Part shown: piece after piece, positions 1 to 11,489 of the stretch
Position numbering within the stretch: position 1 is the first letter of the stretch
Layout: every line of letters starts with the position of its first letter
Assembly (NCBI GenBank): GCA_030549495.1
Contig: JAUIRK010000953.1
Location: forward strand, 214,001 to 278,000
Length of the DNA stretch: 64,000 bases
Source of the DNA: Nectonema munidae
Taxonomy: Eukaryota > Nematomorpha > Nectonematoida > Nectonematidae
Direction: 5' to 3'
Translations under genes and position numbers: made by a program
Notes under the pieces: generated by a model
Told to the model about the DNA's origin: nothing
Databases searched by the model: none
The model's input: only the letters and a program-made list of their open reading frames with translations

Positions 1-444
1 ACAAATTGTCTTGAGGCTGAATTATTGAAGGGCCAAATTTTCCCTGAACCAAATTCTAATATGAAATGATTTTAAAGAAAAAATATATTTTCTTAATTAT
101 TTTGCATGATTTTAAGCTTTTTTTTAAATTTTGAATAAAAGGATTCTTAGTTGTTTTAAAAACGTGATGAAATCTCTCATATATTTGAGATGATTTGTGA
201 AAAATTTTTAAGATGAGCGAGGGTCGCAAAGAATTCAATACGCCTAAATTATCAAAAATAAAACTAAATCTCAAAAGTTTCTGAAATCTTGAAGTTATAA
301 AAGAGTCCAATGTAATTCAATGATTTTAACTATTTTTATAAAAAAATAATTGTTTTTACTTAGTTTAAGTTTAAGAACCGAAATAAGCTTAAATCTCAAA
401 AATTTTAGAAATATAATTTTTTTAACAAACTAAAAGTAATGTGA

Positions 445-620
445 TACTCAACCGCCTTGCGCCCCCTGTTTAACGCCCGCCCTACGCTTTTTTTCCTCCC
501 AATGAAATTTGCGTTTTCTCCTGTTTTAACGACACACGTCTAACGCGACCTACGACCATGTTTTTGAATGAATTTATCTCTAAGTCTGTTTAAGCGACTT
601 TTTGTTGAATATTATAACTT
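445..620 (+). repeat. Extra copy of pogo/Tigger left terminal region
   Basis: This block is a diverged direct copy of the sequence at about 891-1075. Both share CTTGCGCCCCCTGT, followed by spaced GCGACC-type words (TAACGCGACCT, TTTAAGCGAC). It looks like a solo left end of the same pogo/Tigger family that lies just downstream. No coding sequence is attached to it, so it is either a short non-autonomous relative or a partial duplication of the terminal region. Confidence 0.55.
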
Positions 621-1383
621 ATTTTTCACAAATGTTTTTATTTGTTATGCACGTTGTAATGAACGTTGTTCTTATAATTTCTCTCATTATCTTTTTCATA
701 CCAGCACAGAGCTAGTATGTTCTATATAGTGTACACTGTACTGTACATACACTAATAGCGACGCTCAAAAATAAAAGTGTACCTCACAGCGGGCTAGTTA
801 TTGTTCTATACACATGATATTGATAAACATTGTGATAAATCATTCCAATGATGTGTAGTGTTCATCTCATTACAAGAGTATGAAATAAATCTTAGTAAAC
901 CTTGCGCCCCCTGTATTAAGCGACCCATTGTATAGCGACCTAGTTTTTCCTCACGACGAAAATTGAACGTTTTCACCCTGTATTTAGCGACACACTGTCT
1001 AACGCGACCTTCGACTATGTTTTGCACTAAAATTTATTTAAAAAATCTGTGTTAAACGACTATTTTGCAGACAGTTACATTTAAACACACTTGAAAAAAT
1101 GTGCAATGTTGCACAGTAAGACAGTAAACCTGAATTTCTTTGTGCACATCTATGTCGTACAGCAATACTTTGAACACAATCAATATGACATGGATGAAAT
1201 CAGCCTTATGATGAATAAAAGCTAAAAGTTTTCCTTGTTGATTTCTCATTATCAGCCATTTTTCTATCTTTGTTCTTGTTGTTTTTTACGTAAGTTTATT
1301 GGTTACAAATTTCAATATAATTGTTAGATCATGTTTACATAGTAGGTAATATGTCGAAAAAAGAACATCACCGCTCTTTAACA

Positions 1384-2952
1384 AAAGTACGATGTAATTA
1401 AACTTTATTTTATTAGTGGCAGAGCAGTATATAAAATAGCTACTGAGATGGGTGTAGGTAAAACTCAAATCCAAATTCAAAAGAAAAACTATCTCACAGG
1501 TAATGAAGAGTAAACACCTAACATACAGGGGTTTATTGCGCTTTGGCTAGGCCTTCCAGTCAGTGGACCAATTCTCAAAACTAAAGCTTTGCTGAAGAAC
1601 TTGGAAAATTGAATTTTAAAACTTCAAATGGTTGGCTGGGGAGCTTTTTGGTAGAAGAGTTGTTTTTGGTAACGACAGGCGAAAGAGCTATTTTGCCAAT
1701 CAACCGTTGAAGAATGGAAATTGAAACTTGAGAAATTTGTGAATGCTATAAGTAGAAATACATTTTTAATTTAGACAAACTGGGCTTTTTTCAAAGACAC
1801 AACAAAAAATTTTATTTGAAAGGTAAAAAAGTTTCGATTGTTGTTTGTAAAATTTGTGTAGTTTTTATGTGAAGGATGTCCATGTGGAAAACGATTAAAG
1901 GGAAGAATAACAATAGCACGTTGTGCCAGTATAACTGGAGAAAAATAAAACCTTTAGTGATTGCAAAAATCAAAGTTTCCTTGATGTTTTTCAAAAGTGA
2001 AGTTGAGCTCTTTAACAGTGGAGTACTAGTTTAACCCATTTACGCCCAATGTTCCTATTTTGTAACATAAGTAAATTCATCTTCGTCTGCTTTTTTCAAT
2101 GACTTTGAATATAAATCGTCTGCTTTTTTAGATATCGTCTGCTTTGCTTGGTCTTAAATGGGTTAATAGAAAAGCTTGGTGACTGATAGATTTTTGAAGC
2201 GCTACAAAATATTTATAGGAAATAAAGTTGGAAAAAGAAACTCCTTCTATTCATTAATAATCCCTTGTCATCCAATCTTAAGCTCAGTAACGTTAAAATT
2301 CAAGGGATAATTGAAGCAATGAAGTTGAAGTTTAGAAAACGACAAGTAAATGTTTTTTTAATTCGCTAATTTTTCTATAGCTTTCCATATAGTCAGAAAA
2401 TGGAAGAGATGAATCAAGATGTATTAATGCAAGTCAGTCCTTAAAATCAAAAATATTGGATGTATTTTTATTGTGTATTGCAGCATGGGAAGAAGTTGAA
2501 GAAAGCCAATCAAGAAATGCTTCATAAAGGCGGTTTCGCAAAGAAAACATTTCGTGTGGAATCCTGAGATTGAAGAAGAAATACCTACTGCAGTTAAAAA
2601 TTTAAGTAGAGATGTTTTCGGGGCTGAGTATGAAGCTGTTGCAAATATTGATAAAGACTTGTACACATGCGATGTTAAGAATAGCGTCTTTGACTTACCC
2701 GAAAAAGAAGCATTGAAAGAGATCGAAAGAGAAAAGAAGAGAGTTCTTTGGAAAGTGATGAAGAAGCAGAAGAAAGTGCACATACTCTTTAAAAGAAGCA
2801 ATAGAAATTGCCGATAAACTAAAAAGTTTCCTCTTCATCATGGCTTAGGAAAAGCTCTGGAATACATGGTGAAAACAAGTTCGGAGGTTGACAAAATGTC
2901 AGCAAAATCCTTACAACAAAAAAGGATAAATGATTATTTTGAAGTTTAAATA
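1384..2952 (+). pseudogene. Tigger (pogo) transposase remnant
   Basis: A CENP-B/pogo type helix-turn-helix is readable at about 1386-1480, ending in EMGVGKTQIQ, the usual signature of the DNA-binding N-terminus. Later segments resemble the family's GWL..F region (about 1625), the LLCANMTG..KLKPLVIGKSK region (about 1905-1990), and the family C-terminus (about 2554-2810, with WNPEIEEEIPTAVKNLS). The last residues near 2920-2945 read QQKRINDYFEV, the usual Tigger ending. Many stops and frameshifts separate the pieces and a TTAA MITE interrupts it. It would have been a DDE cut-and-paste transposase; it is now dead. The family call is firm; exact limits are not. Confidence 0.7.
2031..2166. mobile_element. 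TTAA MITE, TCGTCTGCTTTT family, copy A
   Basis: The 136-bp element is bounded by TTAA on both sides with inverted ends TTAACCCATTTACGCCCAA and TTAACCCATTTAAGACCAAG. The interior has repeated TCGTCTGCTTTT words. TTAA target use and the TTAACCC terminus point to a piggyBac-mobilised MITE. It lies inside the dead Tigger transposase. Confidence 0.75.
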
Positions 2953-3121
2953 AATTAATTTTAACTTTTATAATTGTGATTCAATCTTCTACGACATTTT
3001 GGTTTACAATTTATTGAAGTCAATATTTTGAAATATTTTCACTGTTTTTAACGACCACCTGTCTAATGCGACCAAAATTAGGTCTTACCTTGAATGGTCG
3101 TTTAATACAGGTTTGACTGTA

Positions 3122-4840
3122 TATCAATGTTTTGACTAGTTATAATTAAAAATAAAGTTAAATTCTAAATAGTTCAAAACATTGAGGAGATACATTACAT
3201 CTTTTTAATTTGTATTAAAAACAATATTTCAGAAAGTTTTGGGAAAATTTTTCCTTATTTCTCTATCATACCCGTTCATTTGTGCCATTTTCACTTGAAC
3301 CATTTTCGTTTCTACCATTTACACAAAACTGACCACTTTTCTTTGTAAAAATATTGGGTGTTTTCGCTTTTTTCTTGGTTCCAACTTATGATGATTTTTA
3401 CTTTTCGAATGTCTAATTAATTCCAACTCAGTAAAGTTATTGTCTTTTTTGATACGACCACCTACATTATAAATCCAAGTAGAGATTTTTTTCACAAAAT
3501 TAACTGGTTTGCTGCTAACTGTGTATTTGCATTCTGGTTGAGATCCATAAAAATCTTTGGCTTCAACTGAAGCAAACATCTTTCTTCTGCATTTTCTTGT
3601 TTTTGACGAAAAATACTGTCTAAATTGGCTTTTACCTCGGAATTCTTCAAGTTTTTCAGCTACCTTAACATTTTTACGGAATGAATAAAAAATTTTACAA
3701 TCTCCGCAAAACTTTCAAAAACTTTACGGAATGGAGTAAGCACCTTGTTGTTTTCCGCCCTACATAAAAACGTTTCAGGCACAATTCGGTCTGGCCTAAA
3801 GGCAAAATTAATATAAATAAAATATATTTAAAGACTGAATTGTCCAGATGCCGAATTTTCTTCAATCCGAAGTGTCCTCCTTCTCAGACAAACTTTTTAT
3901 TTTATATAATAATTTGTGTGTTTTACTATATTATCTAAAACTTCACTTTCTACCAAACAATCCCAACTTTCTAAACCAAGCTTTTTATAACTTTTGCTTT
4001 TCCACGAACAAATTACAAGTGATAATGTTGTGCTTCTTTTTTTCGTTTTAGGATTTTTTCAGAAATTTTTTTTCCCATTTTGACGACATAAACATCACTT
4101 TCATTATCATTACATTAACTGAAATTTTAAACATTCTCTTCATTGCAGGAATTATCATTTTTATCAAAAAAAATCTCCAAGTTCGCTATCTTATTTTCCA
4201 CAAGAGATTTAAATATATTGGATGATCTATATTTTTGTCCATATTAATTATTTTTTAGTAACCAGACGGCACAGATAACTGCCAGAATAGGACACGTGAT
4301 CAAATTTAAAACTTTTTAGAAATTTTAAAAGTTTGTTAAAATCTATATATAAATTTTTTCTTATGAAGTAGATCCAACTTAAGAGAAACATCATTCTAAA
4401 TTATGAATACACTTTTTACAGTGATAGACAAACTCAAGGGCGTAACTAAGATTTTTCATCTATATAGAGCAAAACTTTATATTTGAAGAATGGGCGGGGC
4501 AAATATAAATTCAAATTTTTACGGAACTCGTAATGAGGTCTTGTGGTCCTGAAACCTGTGATATTTTGCTGCGCGGACTTTGCGAATAAAGATATATAGT
4601 AATATTTAAGTACTTATTCTTGAATTTATTTCAAAAAATTCTATTGCATATACATACGTATATTAAAAGTTTTGGAGCGGTAACTTGAAAGGTTTGTAAT
4701 TCAGTGATGAAGCAAAGAGAAAATTGTTAGCTGCTTTCAAAATTTAAGTTTCGTTTATTGAATGTAGAAAGCCTATTTTGAAGAACTGAATAAGTTGTTA
4801 AAGTGATAGTTTCAAGAAAAGTTGATATTGCATGTCTTCA
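3122..4840. other. Gene-free stretch with a short phrase repeat
   Basis: I see no coding sequence here. At about 3268-3330 there is a short run of related words, CCATTTTCACTTGAACC then CCATTTTCGTTTCTACC, which resembles the phrase arrays found elsewhere in the window. Near 4436-4500 the words GGGCGTAACTAAG and GGGCGGGGC recall hAT-type MITE ends, but no matching second end was found. Confidence 0.4.
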
Positions 4841-4859
4841 AGAAATTACGGATAAAATG

Positions 4860-5800
4860 AGCCAATCAAAATGAAGTAGGTGGTGAATTTAACTTTGCAT
4901 ATAACGGAGTCCCAGGTAAGTTTGGTTATGAAGACTGCAATGATAACACAAAGGTATGTTTGGATTTTGCTCGTTTTGTTATGTTTTTAGACAACACTTA
5001 ATTTGGGCAAAAAGTAAAACACATGATCTCTTTTGAATCTGGTAGAGCATGCTCAATGATGATTGAATTTATTATATTATCCAGGCCTTTGAAAACAGGC
5101 GAGTCAGTCATACATCTCACAACGAGGGCTGCTGAGTCGGACATTTTAAAGGGATAGAGTTGGAATTGGGGTAGGTTTCTAATAAAATTTGGGGGTGCGA
5201 TTTTTTGAGTATTTTGAAGAATGAAAATAAGTTGACATTTTTTAAGCATATTGAGTGACCTTCTTTAGTCGAAGCTGGAAGTAAGGAGGGCTGACTTAAA
5301 TGTTTCAAATTTTAAAAATTTGCGATTGGAGCTTGAGCCGTTTTTTAAGTATGGGTATTCGGAGTCAGTGTAAATGTTGCGGTTTTGTTGTCTTGAAGAT
5401 AGCGTATACCCGTGTTCCTAGAGAAATAGTATACTGGTTCATGAGGAAGAAAGGAATATCAGAAAAATTGGTGAGAATAGTTCAGGAATTGTATAAAAAG
5501 TCAAAAAGAGCAGATTTTGAATGAATTGGAAGGAAAATCAAGAGAATTTGAGATTAGAGTTGGTCTCCATCAATAGTTTCGCGTTAAGCTCCATTTTATT
5601 TGCAATAGTCATGACGGTTTTCTTTGAAAGCTTAGAAGCAGATCTATGGGAGCAACTTGAAGATCTATGCAACAACTTGTTTTGAAAAATGAAGATGCTT
5701 AAGATAGATGGAAATGGAGAAAGCGGATCATGGCCACCGATCCACTACTTTGGAAAAAGGTGTATGCGAAGAAGAAGAAGAAGTTGGAGTCATTGTCAGA
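4860..5800 (+). pseudogene. Degenerate RTE-like LINE (endonuclease + RT pieces)
   Basis: Pieces appear in the order of a non-LTR retrotransposon ORF. About 4890-5290 resembles the C-terminal half of an APE-type endonuclease (VPGKFGYED, then a weak match to the D..I.. region). About 5398-5520 is reverse transcriptase (AYTRVPREIVYWFMRKKG, EKLVRIVQELYK), followed at about 5530-5575 by EFEIRVGLHQ. About 5693-5790 is the extreme C-terminus (DRWKWRKRIMATDPLLW) running into a lysine (AAG) run. Most of the RT between the fingers and the C-terminus is missing. The RIMATD ending is shared with the fragment at 7430-7610. Placement in the RTE group is from memory of family motifs. Confidence 0.6.
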
Positions 5801-7425
5801 TATTTTCCTTTCTTTTTATTTGTGTTAAAAGACCAATTATTATTAAATATGTTTGAATGTCAAGCTGTTTCTGATGCAAAAAGAGCATTTTTATCCTATC
5901 GAACTCAACATTAGGTTGCTGCAATTACATATCTCTTAAATTTATTATTGGAAGATTGAGGGAAAATAGCAAACGTGGTATTAGAAAAGAGGGCGAGAAA
6001 AACTCATCGTCCATATCTATGATTTGTTTTTTAAAGAAGGCATTTTACTCCCTTTCAAGAAAATTGATTAAGTTTGGCTTTGTAGAAGGGTATAAATGAA
6101 TTTTAGTATGTGCAAAGTGCAATGACGATTGAGAGACATATATATATATTGATTGAAGACAAATCATCAGGCTGTTTTAAAATAAATACAGGTCTGCACT
6201 AGGGTTCTTTTTTAGTCTTCTTTTGTTTAACGTTATTTAAAATGAAATTTTAATTAATGTAAAAAAGGGAGTTCAAGACATTTCGTAACCAAGACATTTG
6301 GTACCTAAGTCATTTTGTACTTAATTGGTCATTTCGTAAGCAAAACTTAAAAAAACTGGGCACGAAATGTGTCTGATACGAAATGTCCTATACCGAAAAA
6401 TAAGATGAGGACATGACTTTTTATATGCTGATAACTTTGTTTTAGTTCGTACTTCTCTTGAAGAAATAAAAACAAAACTAGAACACTGTAAGTCAGAAAT
6501 TGAAATTAAAATATTTTACTTAATGAGCTTGTTCTAAAAAATAATAACGTAAAGTTAGTTTTCTGCAATAAATGCCAAAAAAAGTTTTAAAAAGATGTTC
6601 AGGCATTAGAAGTCTGATGCTAAAAATCTTGAATGTGTAGAGATATGAGCATCTCAATATAAGATGAAAAACTGTTCGAAATAATTTGAGGAAGTGCTAA
6701 TTCAGATTCAAAATTATACAGTAGAATTCATAACAAATGCTGTGCAGGAAAAATTCAAAAGTTTAAGTAGTGACTTCTCATAAGAGCAACAGTTGATTGG
6801 AACCTTTTGAATTTGGACAATTTCATGCTCATTCATATATGTCCAATACACTTTTCATATAAAAAATTTTTAATGTACAAATACAGAGACACGGTTCTTA
6901 TTAAAAGATCAAATTAGGGGGAATGAATATTTTTAGGGGGCTTTGCCACTTGTAAGGTTTAGGGTTATGAGGATTATTTTTTTTGTTTGAAAAAAGAGAA
7001 GCAAAAGAGTTTGAATAAGTCTTGAGAAAAAAACAAAATTAAAAATGTACAAATGTCTCAATCTGCAACAGTGTTCCAAAAATATGATTTGCCTCTTTAT
7101 ATAAAATAAAAGAGTCTTATACCACACTTTAAAGTATAACAACGTATAATGATAAAAAAAAATGGAATTGTTGAAGCATTCAATGGAATTTGCAAAACTT
7201 AAATGTTTTGGCCTAATTTATAATCATTATAAATGTTGGGCATTTGTCGTAATCGAGCAATTTTTGGTGGGTAGTTATCAGTGTTGAAAAAATCGCGTAT
7301 TTTTCATCTAAAAAGTGGGGTTTTATTGGTCAAAATTTTTTGGCACTTAAAATTTATAAACTAATATTTGAAAATGGTCTGTATTATGTTTTTTTATATA
7401 TTTATTAGTTCTTTCATTATCTTTC
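5800..7425. other. Gene-free stretch
   Basis: No supported gene. It contains one palindromic phrase repeat (6272-6405, listed separately) and otherwise AT-rich sequence without recognisable coding matches. Confidence 0.4.
6272..6405. repeat. Palindromic phrase array, GACATTTCGTA type
   Basis: The left arm repeats four variants of GACATTTCGTAACC at 16-20-bp spacing. After a short A-rich spacer the right arm carries the reverse complement (ACGAAATGTGTC, ACGAAATGTCC). A related array is at 21088-21197. There is no ORF. It could be a foldback-type MITE; no target duplication is clear. Confidence 0.55.
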
Positions 7426-7429
7426 TTGG

Positions 7430-7612
7430 CCTACAAATAATCGCCAAGATGATGGTCCGTTGCCATGATTCGTGGTCTCCATTGGCATCTATCTTGAGCA
7501 TCAACGTCCTTAAGATCCAATTCTTTAAGCCTCTTGTCTAAGTCATCACTCCATCTCAACGGCCCGTATTTCTTTTCCCCTTGACTTGTTCTTTCCAAGC
7601 TTATCCGCATTA
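7430..7612 (-). pseudogene. LINE 3' coding fragment (RT C-terminus)
   Basis: Read on the minus strand, this encodes a piece with YGPLRWSDDL, then LKELDLKDVDAQDR and RIMATD, a close match in layout to the C-terminus of RTE-like LINE ORFs (the usual form is W.D.....L....DAQDR..WR). It shares RIMATD with the LINE relic at 4860-5800 and probably belongs to the same family. Only the last 55-60 codons remain, as expected for a 5'-truncated copy. Confidence 0.55.
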
Positions 7613-7619
7613 TTTACTT

Positions 7620-9275
7620 ATATATATTTATAATGACGACATAAAACATAAACTATTCCAACTAAAGAATTTTGACCTGTTTTGCTTTGTCAAGTTGGTA
7701 CAAATGTGCTAAAATATTGAAAATCATCTCTTGAAATCTGCAATTGAGCAGGAAATTGTCAAAAAGCTTAATGGCCGAATTATAAAAAGCCGGCAGCACC
7801 CTAAGGGTGTTATCAAAAAATACAAAAATAATTTTTTTTGTTACAATAAAAAAAGAAAACGCAAAACTGATTAAATGTTTATTTCAGAGTTCTAAGGTAT
7901 AAAAATTAAAAAAAAAAACCTCATGTTTTTACTGGATTTTTTTAGAGTGCAATAAAAACCATTCAAGCTGGCTAAAATTGCTAACACATAGAGTCCATAG
8001 AGTATTTGTCCGTCTGGTAGTCATTAAGACCTGCAATCTATTAAAGAATCGATCTTTGATTAAAAGCGTATAATGCTATAATTTAATCCAAATGTGTGTA
8101 ATATAGATGATCATCAAAACGAAAAAATCTTCTTTTTAACTTCACATGATCTTTTCCGATAATAGTTTTCAAAAAATGAGCTCTCTTACTTTTGTAGACA
8201 TTATCAAATGAATATTTTGATCCTCAAATCCATAAGTATATGTAAAATAAAAATGTAGCTAATGAGTTCCTCATTTATTTATATGACTATAGCCTGATTT
8301 GACAATGACCAGGAAACAGTACATTTTTGTTAATGATAAAGAATGGATTGAAAAACGTTTACGTGACAAAATGATTTTGTGAAAACTTATTAACCTTATT
8401 AAAAATTTTGCTTATATTTGTACCCAACCTGACTTTTGAACTCTTTCTCACATAAGTTTTTTAATAATATGAACGGAACTAGAAAATGCTTAAAAACAAA
8501 CAGGTAATAGTATAAGTAGATTCCTGTTTAAATTTTATTATGAAAAATATAGAAATCCACTTTAGTATAAAAAGCTATGTAAATGGCAAAGCATATGCTA
8601 GCGAAAATTCTGAAATATATGAGTAAGTACCAATCAAACTCACGTCGAAAATTTTTAATAGCATGCATATAAGCCTCGGTGCAACTTGAGTTACAAACAC
8701 CTCTTTCTAGGAACAATTTGTGTCAAGAAATTTTGACTCACAAATTCTTCCTGCACAAATGCTCCTTGCATCACGAATTCTTTCTTCATCTTCTATCGCG
8801 TTAAAATTATTGTATTTTATAACTAGTTTATAATTCACATTTTATATTTACTGCTGATAACTTATATTAAATAAAAGAAACGTTGTCTGGTTCACGAATA
8901 TTTTGGGTAACGAACGGTTTTATCGAAAGAAAAGTTCGCAAACCCAGGTTCATCTGTACACTTATATTGATTTAAAAACTTTTTAGAAATTTAATCTATA
9001 TGAAATTCAAAATTTTTAAATTCCCCAATTATAGCATTTGTATTACTTATTTTTTATTCCATTGATTTTTGATCAAAAGAAGTTTAGAAAATAAATTTTA
9101 AAATGTTCTTAGATGGCGTTAAACTAAATTTTTTTTTCAAAAAATTGCACGTTTTTATTCAATTAAATCTTTTTTTTATCTAAAAATTAAATAAACGAAA
9201 TTTGTTAAAATTGGCTATAGAGAGCCAATACGGCCATCCGAGTTAAAATTTTTGGCAAAGGTTATAAACTTTTTT
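7620..9275. other. Gene-free stretch with weak phrase-like repeats
   Basis: No supported gene. At about 8665-8780 and 8885-8950 there are short related words (ACAAATTGTTCC-like, ACGAATTCTTTC, TTCACGAATATTTTGGG, ACGAACGG) that look like worn phrase arrays similar to those at 6272 and 14402. They are too diverged to delimit. Confidence 0.3.
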
Positions 9276-9277
9276 AT

Positions 9278-9410
9278 TTAACCGATTAAGTCCCAAGGCT
9301 TCCATTTGGGAATTTCATCTTCGTCTGTTTTTTTTCAATGACTTTGAATATAAATCGTCTGCTTTTTTTTTTTTGATATCGTCTGATTTCTATGGTACTT
9401 AATGGGTTAA
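9278..9410. mobile_element. TTAA MITE, TCGTCTGCTTTT family, copy B
   Basis: TTAA at both ends (9278-9281 and 9407-9410), inverted ends TTAACCGATTAAGTCCCAAG and TTAACCCATTAAGTACCATAG. The interior aligns with copy A over TTCATCTTCGTCTG and GACTTTGAATATAAATCGTC, so A and B are close copies of one MITE. Confidence 0.8.
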
Positions 9411-10480
9411 GTAGTTATTTTGTTATGTATTTAACCATCAAATCTCAAATAAAATTTGATATGCAATAAGTTAGTTATTTTACTACTTGCGTGAGTTGAT
9501 AGTCCAACAGTTCAAGTTGATTTTTTAATTCGAGCGAGTTGGAAATTCGATTGGGGCAATGTGGAGTTGGTTTTAGTGCGATTTTCAGAAAACAGAAAAA
9601 TATAAAATTTAATTAAAATACGTTATCTAAATTTCGCCAAATATGATATTCTTCTGAGCAAAGACTATAGTACTTCTAAAGCTTCAATCCCTTGACATTA
9701 CCCATCATCTCTTATGGTGCTTGAAAGAACTCGTTTATGGAGTATAATTTCAATGTTTTCTGTTGATCTCTAATTTCCATTTTTATTCCACGATGTCTTC
9801 TCCATTTATATAAATTTAATTTTAGTACCTATTTTTTTTATCAAATATTTTCTTTTTATAATTTTATTCTCTCCTCGTTCTTGCATTTAACTCCCATTTA
9901 ACGAAGCTGACTTTTTAAGACGAATTGTGTTGCTTTCTTTTTCAATGAAAATTTGTATATTTAAAGTCAAGCCATTTTTATTTCTTGCTACACCAATGTC
10001 GCTCTGGTCTTCAAAGGTTTAAAGGTTGATTTTTAACGTGTAATACATTATATGGAATTTATATAGTAATTTATTTAATCTGTTTTAAAATTTTAGTTTG
10101 AGCGAGCGATAATTTCCTTCTTTTAGAAGTCATTTTTCTTTCGTTTCCACCATTCTTACTCAGAACAGTTTTGAATCTTTTTTATTAGTTGACTGATTTT
10201 ATAACTAAAGAAAAAGTTATCCCTTATTTAAAAAATATTTTACCATAATTTAACTGTTGAATAATATTATAAAATTATATTCTTGTGTACATATCCTTTA
10301 TTTAAAGAGTTTTTATTAATTTTTTTTTAAATCTTATATAAAAAAATAATTTTTTTAATACCCTTTTTAAAGATAAACACAAAAATAAAAAAAAGCGTAA
10401 ATCAAAATAATTTAAATATACAAGTAAAAAATGTGTAGTTTTCAAATGTTTTTAGTTTCTTTAAAAATAAAAAAAAGAAT
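9411..10480. other. Gene-free stretch
   Basis: AT-rich sequence with no coding match and no repeat ends that I could pair. Confidence 0.4.
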
Positions 10481-10488
10481 GTTTAGAT

Positions 10489-10969
10489 GTGCTTCTTAAC
10501 CTTTTTAGGTTCCAGCACCCTTTATGGGAAAAAGATTATTCCCCCACAAAATAAATTAAAAAAATTTTTTTATTAATAATGTTTATTAAAATAAATGAAT
10601 AATGTTTTAAAGTTTTTCATTCATGAGAAATTTGTTCCAGTTTAGTTACTATTATTTTTACGATTCGAGTCTCTCCTTGTCTAAGTGCGCATGACATATC
10701 GGATGTTGCGCATCTAGACGATTTTTCAACTTGTTACTAATTTGAAGAAGAGAAGAAAACCCTTTTTCACAAAATATCTTGAAACTAAAACTGTTAGTGC
10801 TTTTTTTGAAATGGTTCAAAATGGAATCAGTTGAGATGCGCACAGGCATTTTTAACAATTAAACTGCCTCGCACCCCCCCCCCCTCACCCCTCGCATAAC
10901 TATCTCTCGCACAGCGATAACTAATACAATAATAAAATAGGGGTTAAGAATATGGTCTAAGAACCCCTG
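10489..10969 (-). mobile_element. hAT-derived element with residual transposase end
   Basis: The right end reads inward as CAGGGGTTCTTAGACC and the left end as GTGCTTCTTAACC, a worn version of the same hAT terminus. An 8-bp target duplication flanks it (GTTTAGAT on the left, GTTTAGAA on the right). At 481 bp it is non-autonomous. It keeps a coding scrap of the hAT dimerisation domain on the minus strand. Confidence 0.75.
10658..10858 (-). pseudogene. hAT transposase C-terminal fragment
   Basis: The minus-strand reading contains CEKGFSSLLQISNKLKNRLD, which matches the C-terminal dimerisation motif of hAT transposases (C[E/A]..FS.L..IK.K.RNRL). It ends near HLDKERLES. The rest of the transposase is absent, so this is an internal-deletion derivative. 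Confidence 0.65.
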
Positions 10970-11436
10970 GTTTAGAATAAAAAAAGTTTTAAAATATTTT
11001 TTATGGAGTTTAATTTTTAATAGACAATTTGCACCCCCTTCCTAAAATTTGGCTCCTCAGAATTTGGAAATCGCTGCGGTTTAGATCAAATTCATTTGGG
11101 AAATAAGCATTCTAATATAGATCATTTTTTATTTGAAGAATTTTAGATGTGACAGAGAATGAAAGAAACTAAAAATTATAAAAAAAAATAATAGCTAGTG
11201 ATTTCAATTGTAATTCTTTTAGAAAATGCTCTTATGGGGTTTGAGGATAAATCTTAGAATCCCACTGCGGCATACACCTCCTTCCCTTTAAATCAAATTC
11301 GTACATTTAAAAAAAATTTATATCAACTTAATTTTTTTCAAAAATCAATTTTGGGGTACTAATTTTGTAATAAAATGCTCAGAATTTGTAGAAAATGAAT
11401 ATGGTAATTTAGAAGTAGAAAAATGAACAAATCAAC

Positions 11437-11442
11437 TTTATT
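11437..11442 (-). promoter_or_regulatory. Poly(A) signal AATAAA of the Ser/Lys-rich gene
   Basis: On the minus strand AATAAA lies about 50 nt beyond the stop codon at 11490-11492, a normal position for 3' end formation of the gene upstream of it. Confidence 0.55.
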
Positions 11443-11489
11443 TTATATACAAATTGACAAGAAAGGAAGAGGTTAATTCCTTTAAAACA

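Larger units (their letters stand above)
891..3119 (+). mobile_element. pogo/Tigger-like DNA transposon
   Basis: The right end, read inward, begins CAGTCAAACCTGTATTAAAC and is followed outside by TA, which is the standard terminus and target of Tigger-type Tc1/mariner elements. The left end at about 891 has the related but altered form AGTAAACCTTGCGCCCCCTG followed by TATTAAGCGACC. GCGACC words are repeated in both terminal regions, as expected of transposase-binding sites. The interior carries a degraded Tigger transposase on the same strand and a later TTAA MITE at 2031-2166. The element is old, judging from the many stops. Confidence 0.75.
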
